Assembly: GCA_012729405.1 (NCBI GenBank)
Contig: JAAYDH010000023.1
Coordinates: 1 to 6,421, forward strand
Reading direction: 5' to 3'
Source: Erysipelotrichaceae bacterium
GTDB taxonomy: Bacteria > Bacillota_I > Bacilli_A > RFN20 > CAG-826
Length of the DNA stretch: 6,421 nucleotides
Part shown: piece after piece, positions 6,343 to 6,421 of the stretch
Position numbering within the stretch: the stretch's first letter is position 1
Layout of the letters: the number at the start of each line of letters is the position of its first letter
The notes under the pieces: generated by a model
The model's database searches: none
The model's input: only the letters and a program-made list of their open reading frames with translations
Told to the model about the DNA's origin: nothing
Made by a program: the position numbers and the translations under genes

Positions 6343-6421
6343 GGAGTCCCTTTTGTATGTCCCGGAGAGGAAATAACCGAAGAGATTGCCGATTACATAA
6401 AAAGCCTGAGAGATGTGGGAG
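6343..6421 (+). pseudogene. C-terminal fragment of a second Orn/Lys/Arg decarboxylase (continues past window)
   Basis: In frame 1, bases 6343-6421 encode 26 residues starting GVPFVCPGEEIT and ending YIKSLRDVG. They align without gaps to residues 426-451 of the complete decarboxylase in this window, with 20 of 26 identical. Directly upstream in the same frame are TGA (6340-6342), TAG (6337-6339) and another TGA (6331-6333), and no other frame continues the decarboxylase upstream, so the PLP-binding body of the enzyme is missing. At the DNA level about 52 of 79 bases match and most third codon positions differ. This is therefore an old paralogue or an independently acquired relative, not a recent copy. 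It looks like the 3' stump of a gene that formerly stood here, with the remaining codons beyond the window. Start and extent of a complete gene elsewhere cannot be judged. Confidence 0.75.

Noticed and set aside
6302..6373. Frame-2 open stretch across the right junction
   Set aside because: It is only about 23 codons, has no start with a ribosome binding site and no family resemblance. The decarboxylase match is in frame 1.
1..6421. CRISPR array, tRNA, rRNA, riboswitch, insertion sequence or phage genes
   Set aside because: No repeat-spacer pattern, RNA-gene-like sequence, transposase, integrase or phage protein was seen on either strand.

Overview
The window looks like chromosomal DNA from a low-GC Gram-positive anaerobe, most likely a clostridium (Bacillota) that ferments amino acids. 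The signs are AT-rich spacers, strong AGGAGG-type ribosome binding sites, a rho-independent terminator with a long T-run, and proteins that resemble clostridial families: a PucR regulator, an AGCS symporter, an alanine/ornithine racemase and a short-form Orn/Lys/Arg decarboxylase. I cannot name the genus. All family calls come from reading the translations by eye; no database search was run.

Left flank (1-369): the last 86 codons of a class I/II PLP aminotransferase, then, 18 bases later and on the same strand, a 29-codon stub. The stub has its own ribosome binding site and reads like the N-terminus of a GNAT acetyltransferase that breaks off abruptly.

Central module (about 370-6228): a PucR-type regulator (439-1968, minus strand) is divergent from a three-gene plus-strand operon. 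The operon encodes an AGCS sodium:amino-acid symporter (2167-3576), an alanine/ornithine racemase-family PLP enzyme (3573-4664, overlapping the symporter by 4 bases) and an Orn/Lys/Arg decarboxylase (4681-6084). It ends at a strong, perfectly palindromic terminator (6192-6228). The layout suggests substrate-responsive uptake, racemisation and decarboxylation of an amino acid, giving an amine and CO2. The substrate cannot be read from the sequence, and the usual specificities of the three families do not agree: AGCS carries Ala/Gly, while the other two suggest ornithine or another basic amino acid.

Right flank (6229-6421): an AT-rich spacer without a gene, then at 6343 the abrupt start of an open frame matching the C-terminus of a second, diverged Orn/Lys/Arg decarboxylase. 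It has in-frame stops just upstream and runs off the window. With broken genes on both sides, the central module looks like a cassette that replaced part of an older aminotransferase-GNAT-...-decarboxylase locus. This replacement scar, and the racemase-decarboxylase pairing, are the most interesting points.
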